NCBI RefSeq assembly: GCF_000802185.1
Contig: NZ_KN676113.1
Span: 654,581-718,580, forward strand
Length of the DNA stretch: 64,000 nucleotides
Direction: 5' to 3'
DNA from: Belnapia sp. F-4-1
GTDB taxonomy: Bacteria > Pseudomonadota > Alphaproteobacteria > Acetobacterales > Acetobacteraceae
Shown: piece by piece, positions 17,077 through 26,154 of the stretch
Numbering within the stretch: position 1 is the stretch's first letter
Layout of the letters: every line of letters starts with the position of its first letter
Made by a program: the position numbers and the translations under genes
The notes under the pieces: model-generated
Told to the model about the DNA's origin: nothing
Seen by the model: the letters and a program-made list of their open reading frames with translations, nothing else
The model's database searches: none

Positions 17077-18620
17077 GCGAGCTTCAGCCAGTGCCGGCCG
17101 TCGCGGGCGAGCAGCGCATCGGCCGCCGCCGGGCCCCCGCTGCCGGCGGCGTAGGGCTCGACCGTCAACGCGGCGTCGAGGATGGGCTGCACGGCGGACC
17201 AACCGGCCTCGACATTGTCGGCGCGCTGGAACAGCGTGGCGTCGCCGACGAGCACGTCGTAGAGCAGCGTCTCGTAGCCCGTGCTTGGCGCCGTCCTGAA
17301 CCAGTCGCTGTAGCGGAAATCCATCTGCACGCCGGAGAGCTTGAGCGTCGGCCCTGGCTCCTTGGCGCTGAGATGGAGCGAGATGCCCTCGCTCGGCTGG
17401 ATGTGGATCACCATGAAATTCGGCGTCAGCCGCTCGACCGGCGTGTCGCGGAACATGGCGAAGGGCGCCTGCTTGAACTGGATGGCGATCTCCGTGCGGC
17501 GCAGCGCCATCCGCTTGCCGGTGCGGATGTAGAAGGGCACGCCGGCCCAGCGCCAATTGTCGATCGCCAGCTTCATGGCAACATAGGTCTCGGTGGCGCT
17601 GTCGGGGGCGACGTTGGGCTCGTCGCGGTAGCCGACCACCGGCTGGCCCTTCAGCGTGCCGGCAGCGTACTGGCCGCGCACCACGTCGCGGGCGAGCTCC
17701 GTGCGCCCAAGCGGGCGGATGGCCTGCACGACCTTCGCCTTCTCGGCCCGCACCGCATCGGCGTCGAAGCTGTTGGGCGGCTCCATCGCCGTCATCGCCA
17801 GCAGCTGCATCATGTGGTTCGGCACCATGTCGCGCAACGCGCCTGTCGCCTCGTAGAAGCGGCCGCGCCCCTCGACGCCGACCGTCTCGGCGGCGGTGAT
17901 CTGCACATGGTCGATATGGTCGCGGTGCCAAAGCGGCTCGAAGATGCCGTTGGCGAAGCGCAGCGCCAGGATGTTCTGCACCGTCTCCTTGCCGAGGAAG
18001 TGGTCAATGCGGAAGACCTGGCTCTCTTCGACGAGGCCGAGGATCTGCGCGTTCAGCGCCTGGGCGGAGGCGAGGTCGGTGCCGAAGGGCTTCTCGACGA
18101 CGACGCGGCGGAAGTCGCCGCCCTCCTGGCGCATCAGCCCGGCCGCGGCCAGGCGCTCGACGATGGTGCCGAAGAAGCGCGGTGCGGTGGCGAGGTAGAA
18201 GACGCAGTTGCCGTGCCCGGCCTCGCGGCGGATCTCCTCCAGCCGGGCGGCGAGGCGCTCATAGGTCGCGGCCTCTTCGAACTCGCCGGTAAGGTAGGAA
18301 AGGCGCTCGCGCACCCAGCCCCAGGCGCGCCCGTCGATGCCGTCGGCCGAGAACTCGCCGCCCTTGTCGGCGGCGAAGGACTGCATCGCCTCGGTCAGCT
18401 GTTCGCGATAGGCCTCATCGCTACGCTCGTTGTGGTCGAGGCCGATGACGTGGACGCCATCCGCCAGCAGCCCGGCACCGGTGAGGTTGTAGAGCGAGGG
18501 CATCAGCAGGCGCTTGGTGAGGTCGCCATTCGCCCCGAAGATCACCAGGGTGGAGGCCGGGGCCGGCGCGGCGCGTGCCAGCACGGCCGGGTCAGGGCAA
18601 AGGCGGGGGTCCATGTCCAT
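17073..18620 (-). CDS. zwf: Glucose-6-phosphate 1-dehydrogenase
   Basis: Zwf oxidises glucose 6-phosphate to 6-phosphogluconolactone with NADP+ or NAD+. The 515-residue product contains LVIFGANGDLTKRLLMPSLY near the N-terminus (coenzyme binding) and VFRIDHFLGKETVQNIL (catalytic His and Lys) near residue 200. It continues with the conserved MVPNHMMQLLAMTAMEPP, and NWRWAGVPFYIRTGKRM near 340. Its length matches the family. The start is at 18620 or two codons later (MDMDPRL). The 48-codon-plus upstream extension is Arg/Pro-rich and has no family match. It leads the zwf-HAD-pgl-rpiA operon, 100 bases after the glucoamylase gene. Confidence 0.95.
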   Translation of the reverse strand: MDMDPRLCPDPAVLARAAPAPASTLVIFGANGDLTKRLLMPSLYNLTGAGLLADGVHVIGLDHNERSDEAYREQLTEAMQSFAADKGGEFSADGIDGRAWGWVRERLSYLTGEFEEAATYERLAARLEEIRREAGHGNCVFYLATAPRFFGTIVERLAAAGLMRQEGGDFRRVVVEKPFGTDLASAQALNAQILGLVEESQVFRIDHFLGKETVQNILALRFANGIFEPLWHRDHIDHVQITAAETVGVEGRGRFYEATGALRDMVPNHMMQLLAMTAMEPPNSFDADAVRAEKAKVVQAIRPLGRTELARDVVRGQYAAGTLKGQPVVGYRDEPNVAPDSATETYVAMKLAIDNWRWAGVPFYIRTGKRMALRRTEIAIQFKQAPFAMFRDTPVERLTPNFMVIHIQPSEGISLHLSAKEPGPTLKLSGVQMDFRYSDWFRTAPSTGYETLLYDVLVGDATLFQRADNVEAGWSAVQPILDAALTVEPYAAGSGGPAAADALLARDGRHWLKLA

Positions 18621-18720
18621 GCGTCGAGAGCCCTCTGTCACGCGCGCCAGATGGGGAAGCGGCAGCGGATTGGGAACTGGCCGGGGAGGCCGGGCAAGGA
18701 TGCGTCGAGGAGCGTAACGG

Positions 18721-21036
18721 TCAGCCCTCGCCCGCTTCGATGCGGATCGTGCATTCCGCCTCGTCGCCGATGGCGAAGGTGAAGCGATCGCCCGGGGCCA
18801 GCGCCTCGGTCGGCAGGTCGGCATGGTGGAGGCCGAGCGCGCCAGCGGCGGTGCGCGCCTCGCCGCCCTGCCAGCGGATCGACGCGGGCTCCTCCAGCAG
18901 CAGGCGGAGACCCTGGCCGGCGCGAATCCAGCCGATGGGCATCCGCCGGGTCCAATGCGCCCGCTTTACCCGTGGCCGTTCGCCGCCATAGCGGAGCCAG
19001 ACCGGTTCCGGCCGGTCGATCGGACGGCCGAGGCGGAGACTGGCCGCCAGCTTCATGAACTCGGCATGGGCCCAGACCAGCGGCATGGCGGAGCCGGAGG
19101 GGCGGCCGGGGTGGAGGAAGTGCTCCGGGATCGCTTCCGCCTCCCAGACCTGCTCGGGCAGCAGGCCGAGGCGGCTGCCCATCCGCGTCATTGCCCGGAG
19201 CAGGGTGCGCGCCTCCTCCCCTCGCCCCGCCGCAAGCTCGTACTGGCCGCGCTCGCCGGTCAGCAGCGGCCAGGGGCGGCCGCGGCCGGTGCCGTCGAAG
19301 GGGCGGCCGTCCTCGTGCTCGCCATAGCCGTCTCCGTTGTAGCGGTACCAGCTCGGGCCGGAGGGGGTCTCGACGCGGAGCAAGGCGTCGATCAGGCGGA
19401 TGGTGCCGAGGATGGCCGGATCGTCGGCGCGGCGCAGGCCGAAGCGGACGAGCTGCAGCGGGTCGGTGCTGATGAGCGTGTCGGCCGGCACCAGGCATTC
19501 GCCGTCATGGTTGCGCACGGGGACGCGGTCGCGGATGCCGTCGCGGCCGGCGAAGACCGCGGGCGAGGCGGCGCGGACGTAATAGGCCGATGCGCCGTGC
19601 TCCGCGACGAGGGCAGGATCGGCGCCGAGGCACCAGTCCTCGATGCGGCTGTTCCAGTCATCGGCCAGCAGAAGCAGGTCGCGCCGCTCGCTCGGCGCGA
19701 GCAGCTCCGCGCCGCAGACCAGCGCGGCGATGGCGGCGGCGAGGGTGAAGGTGTTGACGCCGGGCGTCTCCTCCCAGCGGTCCTGGTCGGTCGCCGGGCC
19801 GTGCAAGGCGATGAAGCGCAGCGCCTTCGCCACCATGTCGCCGGCCTGGATGCCGCCCAGCGCATCCGCCTCGGCGAGGGCCGAGGCGAGCAGGACGGGG
19901 AAGGCCGCCTCGTCGAGCTGGATGCCGGTCCAGTGCGCCTTGCCGCCCAGCCACTGGTTCTGTGCCCAGCGACCGTCGCCAAGCTGGGTGGCGATAAGAT
20001 AGCGGAGGATGTTCCGCGCCTCCTCCCAGCCGCCGAGGGCGAGCAGTGCGCCGGCGCTCTCGACCAGGTCGCGCGGCCAGACGAGGTGATAGCCGCCGGG
20101 ATCGTCCGTGCTGCTGCCCCAGGGGATGCTGAGGCTCGCCACCATGGCGCCGAGGAAGGTCTTGTCCTGGTGCACCCGCAGCACCATCGCCGAGACATGC
20201 GCGGCCTCACGGAATTCGTCCTGGCAGGCGCCGGGATCGACATTCTTCGCCTGCCAGACCTCCCAGGCCTCCACATGGCGGTGCCAGGCGGCGTCGAAGG
20301 GCTGCAGCAGGGCGGAGAAGGCGAGGGTCGCCGCCGAGTCCCGCTCGCTGGCGAAGCTGAGGGCGAGCACGGCGGAGGTGCCGCGCAGCTCGCCGAGCAG
20401 GGCGACGTTGCCTGGGCCGGCCTCGGCATACTCCCAGCGCATGGCGCCATGCGCGGCGAAGTCCTGCCAGCCGTCGCTGGCGCCGACGAAGCCGGCGCTG
20501 GCGCGCGCCCAGGCCTCGCCCTGCGTCGCCGGCTCCGCCGCGGCGAGGGCGAGGGCATGGCCGCCCTGCTCGGCGCAGAGCAGCAGGCGGTCGCGGTCGC
20601 GGCAGACGGAGGCGCGGTTCCCCTCCCCCGTGCCGCCCAGGTGCGGGGCGAGCAGGACATAGAGGCGGAGGCCGGGATCGCCGGTCAGCACCGCCTCGAT
20701 CAGCAGCACGTCGCGGTCGCGCTCGGGCGCGATGCGCAGCGCCAGCTCGAAGCGCGGATGCCGGTGGACCACCTGCACCGCCGGGATGCCGGGGCCGGCG
20801 GTGGCGAGGGTGTAGTCGGCGTTGCGCTTCACCTCGGTCCAGAAACCCTCGCCATCGGCGACGATGAAGCCGAGGTCGCGGATCTGCGGCAGGTCGACGC
20901 GCGGGTGGTAGACCTCGTTCACGATGCCGTAGCCGAGGGTGAACCAGAGGCGCGAGGCGCCGATGGCGGTGCCTGCGATGTCCTTCGCGCTGCTGGTCCA
21001 GCTCGGGCGGATGCCGGGGGCGCCGGGCGCGGTCAT
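18721..21036 (-). CDS. GH15 glucoamylase / glucodextranase-like glycoside hydrolase
   Basis: The 771-residue protein has the bacterial GH15 layout. An N-terminal beta-sandwich domain (about 1-280, starting PSWTSSAKDIAGTAIGASRL) precedes the alpha/alpha-barrel. The barrel carries WGSSTDDPGGYHLVWPRDLV, WTGIQLDEAAFPVLLAS (first catalytic Glu) and GLLPEQVWEAEAIPEHF (second catalytic Glu). Family members release glucose from alpha-glucans. There is no clear signal peptide, so it may work inside the cell on glycogen or maltodextrin. The start chosen is ATG 21036, which opens the conserved region; upstream codons are low complexity. Its glucose could feed the adjacent zwf operon. Confidence 0.9.
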   Translation of the reverse strand: MTAPGAPGIRPSWTSSAKDIAGTAIGASRLWFTLGYGIVNEVYHPRVDLPQIRDLGFIVADGEGFWTEVKRNADYTLATAGPGIPAVQVVHRHPRFELALRIAPERDRDVLLIEAVLTGDPGLRLYVLLAPHLGGTGEGNRASVCRDRDRLLLCAEQGGHALALAAAEPATQGEAWARASAGFVGASDGWQDFAAHGAMRWEYAEAGPGNVALLGELRGTSAVLALSFASERDSAATLAFSALLQPFDAAWHRHVEAWEVWQAKNVDPGACQDEFREAAHVSAMVLRVHQDKTFLGAMVASLSIPWGSSTDDPGGYHLVWPRDLVESAGALLALGGWEEARNILRYLIATQLGDGRWAQNQWLGGKAHWTGIQLDEAAFPVLLASALAEADALGGIQAGDMVAKALRFIALHGPATDQDRWEETPGVNTFTLAAAIAALVCGAELLAPSERRDLLLLADDWNSRIEDWCLGADPALVAEHGASAYYVRAASPAVFAGRDGIRDRVPVRNHDGECLVPADTLISTDPLQLVRFGLRRADDPAILGTIRLIDALLRVETPSGPSWYRYNGDGYGEHEDGRPFDGTGRGRPWPLLTGERGQYELAAGRGEEARTLLRAMTRMGSRLGLLPEQVWEAEAIPEHFLHPGRPSGSAMPLVWAHAEFMKLAASLRLGRPIDRPEPVWLRYGGERPRVKRAHWTRRMPIGWIRAGQGLRLLLEEPASIRWQGGEARTAAGALGLHHADLPTEALAPGDRFTFAIGDEAECTIRIEAGEG

Positions 21037-21558
21037 GGGCGGTGGTGATCCATCATGAGGGGAACGCCTGGCGGACGGGCTGCATCCGCAAGGCTTAGCC
21101 CAGAGCGGGAAGCGCTGGAACACCCCCGCCGGCGCCCGGGAGCATCGCCGACCCTGGCGCAGCACCGGCAAAGAAACGGATGGTTCGACAGGCGGGGCGC
21201 ATGCCGATGAGGGAGGGGGCTGGGCTTCGGCACATGGGCAGCACCACGACGGCGCAACGGCCATCCAATCGCCGCCCTCGGCGTGAGCATCGTGCATTGG
21301 CGTCACGCCAGCCCAGGGCGGCGACATGCGCGCGACGGCAGCGCAGGCGGCATCGTGGGGACGATGACCACATCATCAACCGGAGGATGTTTTCGATCGT
21401 TGCAAGGGCACAAATGCGACATCGGCGGTGCCCTGAGGGCAAAATATTATGAAGTCTCAGGTTGAAGTCTGGCGTCCTTGTTACATGAGCGGCGCATAAC
21501 TCTCTGATTATCTGCTCGCGCCGGCCCCTGGCCGCCCGTCACTGATGCGAGCGAAAGC
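21037..21558. other. Divergent control region upstream of glucoamylase and the sugar locus
   Basis: The 522 bases carry no gene. The part from about 21380 to 21520 is clearly poorer in GC than its surroundings (runs such as AAAATATTATGAAG), as expected for promoters. A 13-base perfect dyad TGCCCTGAGGGCA lies at 21429-21441. No convincing -35/-10 pair could be fixed by eye. The region must hold the promoters of both divergent units. Confidence 0.5.
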
Positions 21559-22623
21559 ATGAAGGTCCTCATCACCGGTAATATGGGCTATGTTGGCCCC
21601 GTGCTGGTCCGCCACCTGCGCCGGCGCTTTCCGGATGCGGAGCTGATCGGCTTCGACAACGCCTATTTCGCCCACTGCCTCACCGGCGCCCCGACGCTGC
21701 CCGAAGCGTCGCTTACGCGGCAGGTGTTCGGCGATGTGCGCAGCATCGATCCCGGCCTGTTCCATGGCGTCGATGCCGTGGTGCATATGGCAGCGATCTC
21801 CAACGACCCGATGGGCGACCGCTTCGCCCGCGTCACCGCTGAGATCAACCAGGAAGCCTCGGTACAAATCGCCCAGCAGGCGCAGGCTGCCGGCGTCCGC
21901 AACTTCGTCTTCCTGTCGAGCTGCAGCGTCTATGGTGTCGCTGCCGGCCCGCCGCGGCGCGAGGATGATGAGCTGAACCCGGTCACCGCCTATGCCGCCT
22001 CGAAGATCGGCACGGAGCGGGCCCTGGCCGGCCTCAATGGCGACATGACCGTCACCTGCCTCCGCTTCGCCACCGCCTGCGGCATGTCCGACCGGCTGCG
22101 GCTGGACCTGGTGCTGAACGACTTCGTCGCCGGCGCGCTCAGCCGCGGCGAGATCACCGTGCTCAGCGACGGCACCCCCTGGCGGCCGCTGATCGATGTC
22201 GCCGACATGGCGCGGGCCATCGAATGGGCGGCGACGCGGCCGGCGGAGCGCGGCGGGCGCTTCCTCACCGTCAATGCCGGCTCCGACGAGCGCAACCATC
22301 AGGTCCGCGACCTCGCCCATGCCGTCGCCGCGGCGCTGCCGGGGACGAAGGTCTCGATCAACACCTCGGCGCCGGTCGACAGCCGCTCCTACCGCGTCGA
22401 CTTCAGCCGCTTCGCCGAGTTGGCGCCGGAGCACCAGCCGCAGGTGACCCTGGAGGGCTCCATCAACCGGCTGGTCGAGGGCATGCGGGGGATGCGCTTC
22501 GCCGACGCGGAGTTCCGCCACTCCCCCTTCATCCGCCTGCAGGTGCTGCAGCAGCACCGCGAGGCGGGCCGCCTCACCGATGACCTTGTCTGGCGCCAGG
22601 GCGCCGAGGAGACCGTACCATGA
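21559..22623 (+). CDS. NAD-dependent sugar epimerase/dehydratase (extended SDR)
   Basis: The 354-residue product is an extended short-chain dehydrogenase acting on nucleotide sugars. The Rossmann motif GNMGYVG (residues 7-13) is followed by AVVHMAAISND, the Ser of FLSSCSVYG and the catalytic YAASK (about residues 144-148). The C-terminal substrate part includes WRPLIDVADMARAI. Its substrate is probably a CDP- or other NDP-sugar, judging by the next gene. It overlaps the cytidylyltransferase start by 4 bases (ATGA) and opens the rightward surface-sugar unit. It could be an epimerase, reductase or dehydratase; motifs alone do not decide. Confidence 0.9.
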   Translation: MKVLITGNMGYVGPVLVRHLRRRFPDAELIGFDNAYFAHCLTGAPTLPEASLTRQVFGDVRSIDPGLFHGVDAVVHMAAISNDPMGDRFARVTAEINQEASVQIAQQAQAAGVRNFVFLSSCSVYGVAAGPPRREDDELNPVTAYAASKIGTERALAGLNGDMTVTCLRFATACGMSDRLRLDLVLNDFVAGALSRGEITVLSDGTPWRPLIDVADMARAIEWAATRPAERGGRFLTVNAGSDERNHQVRDLAHAVAAALPGTKVSINTSAPVDSRSYRVDFSRFAELAPEHQPQVTLEGSINRLVEGMRGMRFADAEFRHSPFIRLQVLQQHREAGRLTDDLVWRQGAEETVP

Positions 22624-23390
22624 AGGTCGTGCTGCTGGCTGGCGGGTTGGGCACCCGCCTCGGGGAGGAAACCTCCATCCGCCCGAAGCCCATGGTCGAG
22701 ATCGGCGGGCGGCCGATCATGTGGCACATCATGAAGATCTACGCGCATTACGGCCTGCGGGACTTCGTCGTCCTCGGCGGCTACAAGGTGCGCTACATCC
22801 GCGACTACTTCCTCCGCTACCGCGACGAGAACTGCGACTTCTCCATCGAGCTCGGCAACGGCAAGGTGCAGTGGCTCGAGGCGGTGAGCGAGAACTGGCG
22901 CGTCACCGTGCTGGATACCGGCGCCGAGACGATGACCGGCGGCCGTATCCTCCGTGCGCGGAAGCATATCGGCGACGAGCGCTTCTGCCTCACCTATGGC
23001 GACGGCGTCAGCGACGTGAACATCCGCCGCGTCATCGCGGCTCATGAGGCGACCGGGGCCTGGTGCACCCTCACCGCCGTCTCCCAGCCCGGCCGCTACG
23101 GCGCGCTGCGGCTTTCGGAGGACGGGCATGTCACCGGCTTCCGCGAGAAGGATGCGCGGGACGGCGGCCTCATCAATGGCGGCTTCTTCGTTTGCGAGCC
23201 GCAGATGCTCGACCTCATCGAGGGCGACAGCACCGTCTTCGAGGAAGGCCCGATGCGGCGCCTGACCGAGCTCGGCAAGCTCGGCAGCTACCAGCATGAC
23301 GGCTACTGGCAGAGCATGGACTCGCTCCGCGACAAGCAGACGCTGGAAGCCCGCTGGGCAACCGACGCACCCTGGAAGGTCTGGGACTGA
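22620..23390 (+). CDS. rfbF: Glucose-1-phosphate cytidylyltransferase
   Basis: The enzyme makes CDP-glucose from CTP and glucose 1-phosphate, the entry to CDP-linked deoxy sugars. The 256-residue protein has the nucleotidyltransferase signature VVLLAGGLGTRLGEET (residues 3-18), RPKPMVEIGGRPIMWHIMK and TYGDGVSDVNI with the metal-binding Asp. The match to RfbF/DdhA is close along its whole length. The usual next enzyme, CDP-glucose 4,6-dehydratase, is not within the window. It is translationally coupled to the epimerase gene. Confidence 0.93.
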   Translation: MKVVLLAGGLGTRLGEETSIRPKPMVEIGGRPIMWHIMKIYAHYGLRDFVVLGGYKVRYIRDYFLRYRDENCDFSIELGNGKVQWLEAVSENWRVTVLDTGAETMTGGRILRARKHIGDERFCLTYGDGVSDVNIRRVIAAHEATGAWCTLTAVSQPGRYGALRLSEDGHVTGFREKDARDGGLINGGFFVCEPQMLDLIEGDSTVFEEGPMRRLTELGKLGSYQHDGYWQSMDSLRDKQTLEARWATDAPWKVWD

Positions 23391-23398
23391 GCCAAGCA

Positions 23399-23423
23399 CC
23401 GGCCGGGTGGTCCACCCGGCCGG
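23399..23423 (+). terminator. GC-rich hairpin after the rfbF gene
   Basis: CCGGCCGGGTGG at 23399-23410 is repeated inverted as CCACCCGGCCGG at 23412-23423. It starts 9 bases after the rfbF stop. There is no T run, so termination may be weak or factor-assisted. Confidence 0.55.
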
Positions 23424-23535
23424 GGATGGCGGATCGCTTCGACCATCAGCCAGGGCGGGTTCCGCAGGCCGAGGCCAGCGGAACCCGGCCTCAATTCTGG
23501 CACGGGGTGCGCCTGCCGCGCCGCGGCGGTTTCAG

Positions 23536-23561
23536 GTCGCCGCCAGGACCCTGGCGGCGAC
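23536..23561. terminator. Hairpin between convergent genes
   Basis: GTCGCCGCCAGG and CCTGGCGGCGAC form a 12-bp perfect stem with a 2-base centre (the real loop is larger). It lies just past the stop of the leftward oxygenase-like gene and before it for rightward transcription, where TTGGCTTTT follows. It probably terminates in both directions. Confidence 0.55.
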
Positions 23562-23569
23562 TTGGCTTT

Positions 23570-24499
23570 TCACCGGGCCATCGCCAGGTCGGGTGTGAAG
23601 ACCAAGGTCCGGCCTTCGATGGCCGTGCCGTCGTCGTAGAGCGTCACCACCTCCTCCGGCAGGTGGGAAAGGTCGGAGGCGCGCAGGTAGTCGCGCATCG
23701 TCGTGCCGGTGCAGCGGGAATCCACATTGGCCGCGCCACGCCGCGCCGCCGCGTCGTCGCGGCTCACCGTGCGGAAATCGATGCTGTAGCGCGCCAGGCC
23801 GCTGGTGTTCGGCACCGTCTCATGCAGCTGCGCGGCGGAGAAGAGGACGACGCCGCCCGGGGGCACCAGCAGGCGCAGGTCGCGCTCCGAGATCCGCTCG
23901 GTCAGCTTCGGCTGCTCGCGCGTGTCCTGCTTGACGTGCTGCGCGGCGCTGGCCCGGTTCTTGGTGTTCCATTCGTAGTAGTTGTAGATCTCGGAGGTGT
24001 TGCCAACCGGCCTGCCGAAATACTCCGGATAGAAGGCGAGGCAGTTGCGCGCCTCGATCTCGAAGACCGGCAGCCACCAATTGATCTGGCAGGGCGGCGC
24101 AGAGTACCAGGTGTCGCGATGCGCGTGGAAAGCATAGGCGATGCCGGAGGTGAGGTAATGCGCCGGATAGGCCGAGCGCATCCGCGGCACGTCGAAATAG
24201 GTGTCGTCGAGGTCGCCGCCGACATCCTTGATGATCTCGGGCAGCAGGCGCTTGCATTCGGGGTGGTGAATGAAGGCCGGCTTCAGCCTGGCCAGCACCG
24301 CGGCGCATTCCTCCATCGACAGCACCTGGTCGATGCGGCGCGGGTCGTGCGGCGCGAAGGCTTCGGCGATCATGCCGCGCGCCAGTTCGGCCAGCGCCCG
24401 CGTCGCCGGCATCGGCGAGTAGATGAAGATGTCACCGTGATACAGCGCCTCGCGGCGCGCCTCGTCGCTGCAACGGGCGTCGTAGTGAACGGTGCTCAT
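23570..24499 (-). CDS. Phytanoyl-CoA dioxygenase-like (2OG-Fe(II)) protein of the sugar locus
   Basis: The 309-residue product has features of the PhyH branch of 2-oxoglutarate/Fe(II) oxygenases. AFHAHRDTWYSAPPCQINWW gives a His-x-Asp pair for iron, and LFSAAQLHETVPNTSGLAR supplies a plausible distal His, with Arg after it for 2OG. Between them lies LAFYPEYFGRPVGNTS. It has no signal peptide. GGGAAGG precedes the ATG. It overlaps the DUF4910 gene by 4 bases and must be co-expressed with it, so it probably modifies a sugar or lipid-linked glycan. The substrate is unknown and the family assignment rests on the metal motif. Confidence 0.7.
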   Translation of the reverse strand: MSTVHYDARCSDEARREALYHGDIFIYSPMPATRALAELARGMIAEAFAPHDPRRIDQVLSMEECAAVLARLKPAFIHHPECKRLLPEIIKDVGGDLDDTYFDVPRMRSAYPAHYLTSGIAYAFHAHRDTWYSAPPCQINWWLPVFEIEARNCLAFYPEYFGRPVGNTSEIYNYYEWNTKNRASAAQHVKQDTREQPKLTERISERDLRLLVPPGGVVLFSAAQLHETVPNTSGLARYSIDFRTVSRDDAAARRGAANVDSRCTGTTMRDYLRASDLSHLPEEVVTLYDDGTAIEGRTLVFTPDLAMAR

Positions 24500-25878
24500 G
24501 GCCGTGCCTTCCCTGATGTTGCAGAACTATCCTGAACCGTGGCGCCCTCGGCAATTGGACTTGCCGTGACAAGCAGCCCCGCCGCCTCCGCGGCCGCGGC
24601 GGCGGCACGAATCTCGGCGAAGGGCAGGCCGGCGCGTTCCGCCATGTCGAGCAGGCTGTGCCGTCCATCGGCGAGGTTCAGCACCCAGAGCAGCGCCATC
24701 TGGCCGTAGCCGCGCCCCGCCGCCGCGGGCCCGGTGCCGCCGATCGGCGCGTAGAGGCCGCGCCGGCCGAGTTGCGGCTCGCCATGGGGCGAGGTCGATG
24801 CCAGCAGGCGGTCTTCCTCGATCACTTCGGCGATGGCGGCCAACGCGGCGAAGGAGCGTGCGAGATGCTCGGGCCGGACGAAATCGAGATTGTCGGCCGA
24901 GCTGTGGTATTCGGGGAAGGTGCCGTTCGGCGAGCGCATCAGGCAGCCAACCGGCAGGTCGAAGCCGGGCGAGCAGTATTGCCGCTCGTCATAGCCATAG
25001 GGCGAGAAAGGCAGCAGCCGGTTCTCCGGCGATTCGTGGCGCAGCACATGCGCGGCGATGCGGTCGATCATCGCATCGCCGCGGCGCGAGGCCTTGTAGG
25101 TGATCGGCCCCCCATCGCCGAGGCAGGTCAGCACCAGACCATGCGCGATCCGGCCAACGCCGCCACGGTTCCGCGCCAGCCAGGCAAGCGAGCCGATGGT
25201 CCCTGGAAGGAAGAGGAAGCGCCAGCTCAGCCGCCGCCGCCGGCCCGAAAGGGCGCGTGCGAGTTCCAGCCCGAGCGCGATGCCGGAGAGGTTGTCGTTG
25301 GCGAGCGAGGGGTGGCAGCTGTGGATGGAAACCAGGACCTCCGCCTCGCTCTCGCCCGGCAGCAGGCATTCGCCATAGGAAAGCGAGCCGTGCTTCAGCT
25401 CCGCGTCGATATGCACGCGATAGGCGTCATCGCTCAGGCTTTCGCGCAACCTGTGCGGCAGGCAGAAGCCCCAGCCGTCGCTGTAATAGGCGGTACGGTA
25501 GGGAACCAGCTCGGGCTGCTCCGGGATGCTATGGAGATGGCGTTGCAGCTCGCTGAGCGGCACCACGGCATCCACGGCGTGGCTGTATTGCAGGAGGTGC
25601 AAATTGTGCTCGGCGAAGTCGACCACGGTCGTGCCATCGAGGCGGCGGATCCAGGCACTGCGCGGCACCCATTCGCGAGGCACGGTCCAGTCGAGCACCG
25701 GCGTGCCGCTCGGCACTTCGTGAATCTCAAGCGGGATACTCGCCCCGATATAGCGAAGCGTCTCGCGCAGGCCAGGTCCGGTGATGCTGCGGCAGATGGG
25801 AAAAAGTGCCGCGCAATGCGCATGCAGCACTTCGCCCCTGGCCATCATGACCTCGGCTGCTTCTCTCCCCATCGCCAT
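24496..25878 (-). CDS. DUF4910/DUF2172 aminopeptidase-like protein with C-terminal winged helix
   Basis: The 460-residue protein begins with the family signature LFPICRSITGPGLRETLRYI. Zinc-peptidase-like residues follow in VSIHSCHPSLANDNLSGIAL (about 190-209), FSPYGYDERQYCSPGF and FPEYHSSADNLDFV. These echo the M28 fold (His, Asp, Glu, His ligands). The last 80 residues (LWVLNLADGRHSLLDMAER) look like a small winged-helix domain. Relatives sit in capsule, O-antigen and glycan loci and are thought to be glycan-related hydrolases or transferases, but no activity is established to my knowledge. GGAAGG lies before the ATG. Confidence 0.85.
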   Translation of the reverse strand: MAMGREAAEVMMARGEVLHAHCAALFPICRSITGPGLRETLRYIGASIPLEIHEVPSGTPVLDWTVPREWVPRSAWIRRLDGTTVVDFAEHNLHLLQYSHAVDAVVPLSELQRHLHSIPEQPELVPYRTAYYSDGWGFCLPHRLRESLSDDAYRVHIDAELKHGSLSYGECLLPGESEAEVLVSIHSCHPSLANDNLSGIALGLELARALSGRRRRLSWRFLFLPGTIGSLAWLARNRGGVGRIAHGLVLTCLGDGGPITYKASRRGDAMIDRIAAHVLRHESPENRLLPFSPYGYDERQYCSPGFDLPVGCLMRSPNGTFPEYHSSADNLDFVRPEHLARSFAALAAIAEVIEEDRLLASTSPHGEPQLGRRGLYAPIGGTGPAAAGRGYGQMALLWVLNLADGRHSLLDMAERAGLPFAEIRAAAAAAEAAGLLVTASPIAEGATVQDSSATSGKARP

Positions 25879-26154
25879 GGTGCCTTCCGCCCACTTCGTT
25901 GCGCCCAGGCCTCTTTCGCATCATGGCGGCACTGCAAGGAGTGAACTTTCCGTAAAGTACGTTCGCAAGAGCAACTTTTTTCAAGGTGAAGTGAGCGCAC
26001 GGCGTTGGGAGAACATGTTCCTGCCCGTGTCTGTAATGTTAAATGCAGATCAGGTTGGCCGCTGCGGGATCATCGGCCGGTCGGGGAGGCAGAGGCTCGT
26101 GAGCGCACAAACGACAAGCGCCAGGCAATTTGGCTGGATGGAGGCTTGATACAT

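Noticed and set aside
16246-17931. 561-codon frame extending the HAD phosphatase upstream
   Set aside because: The first 285 codons run through zwf in the wrong frame; the HAD fold begins at Met 17076, which overlaps the zwf stop.
18823-21048. 741-codon plus-strand ORF opposite the glucoamylase
   Set aside because: GC-rich antisense frame; the minus-strand GH15 catalytic motifs are complete.
26005-26154. N-terminal extension of the C-methyltransferase
   Set aside because: No family similarity, and ATG 26155 has its own GGAGG.
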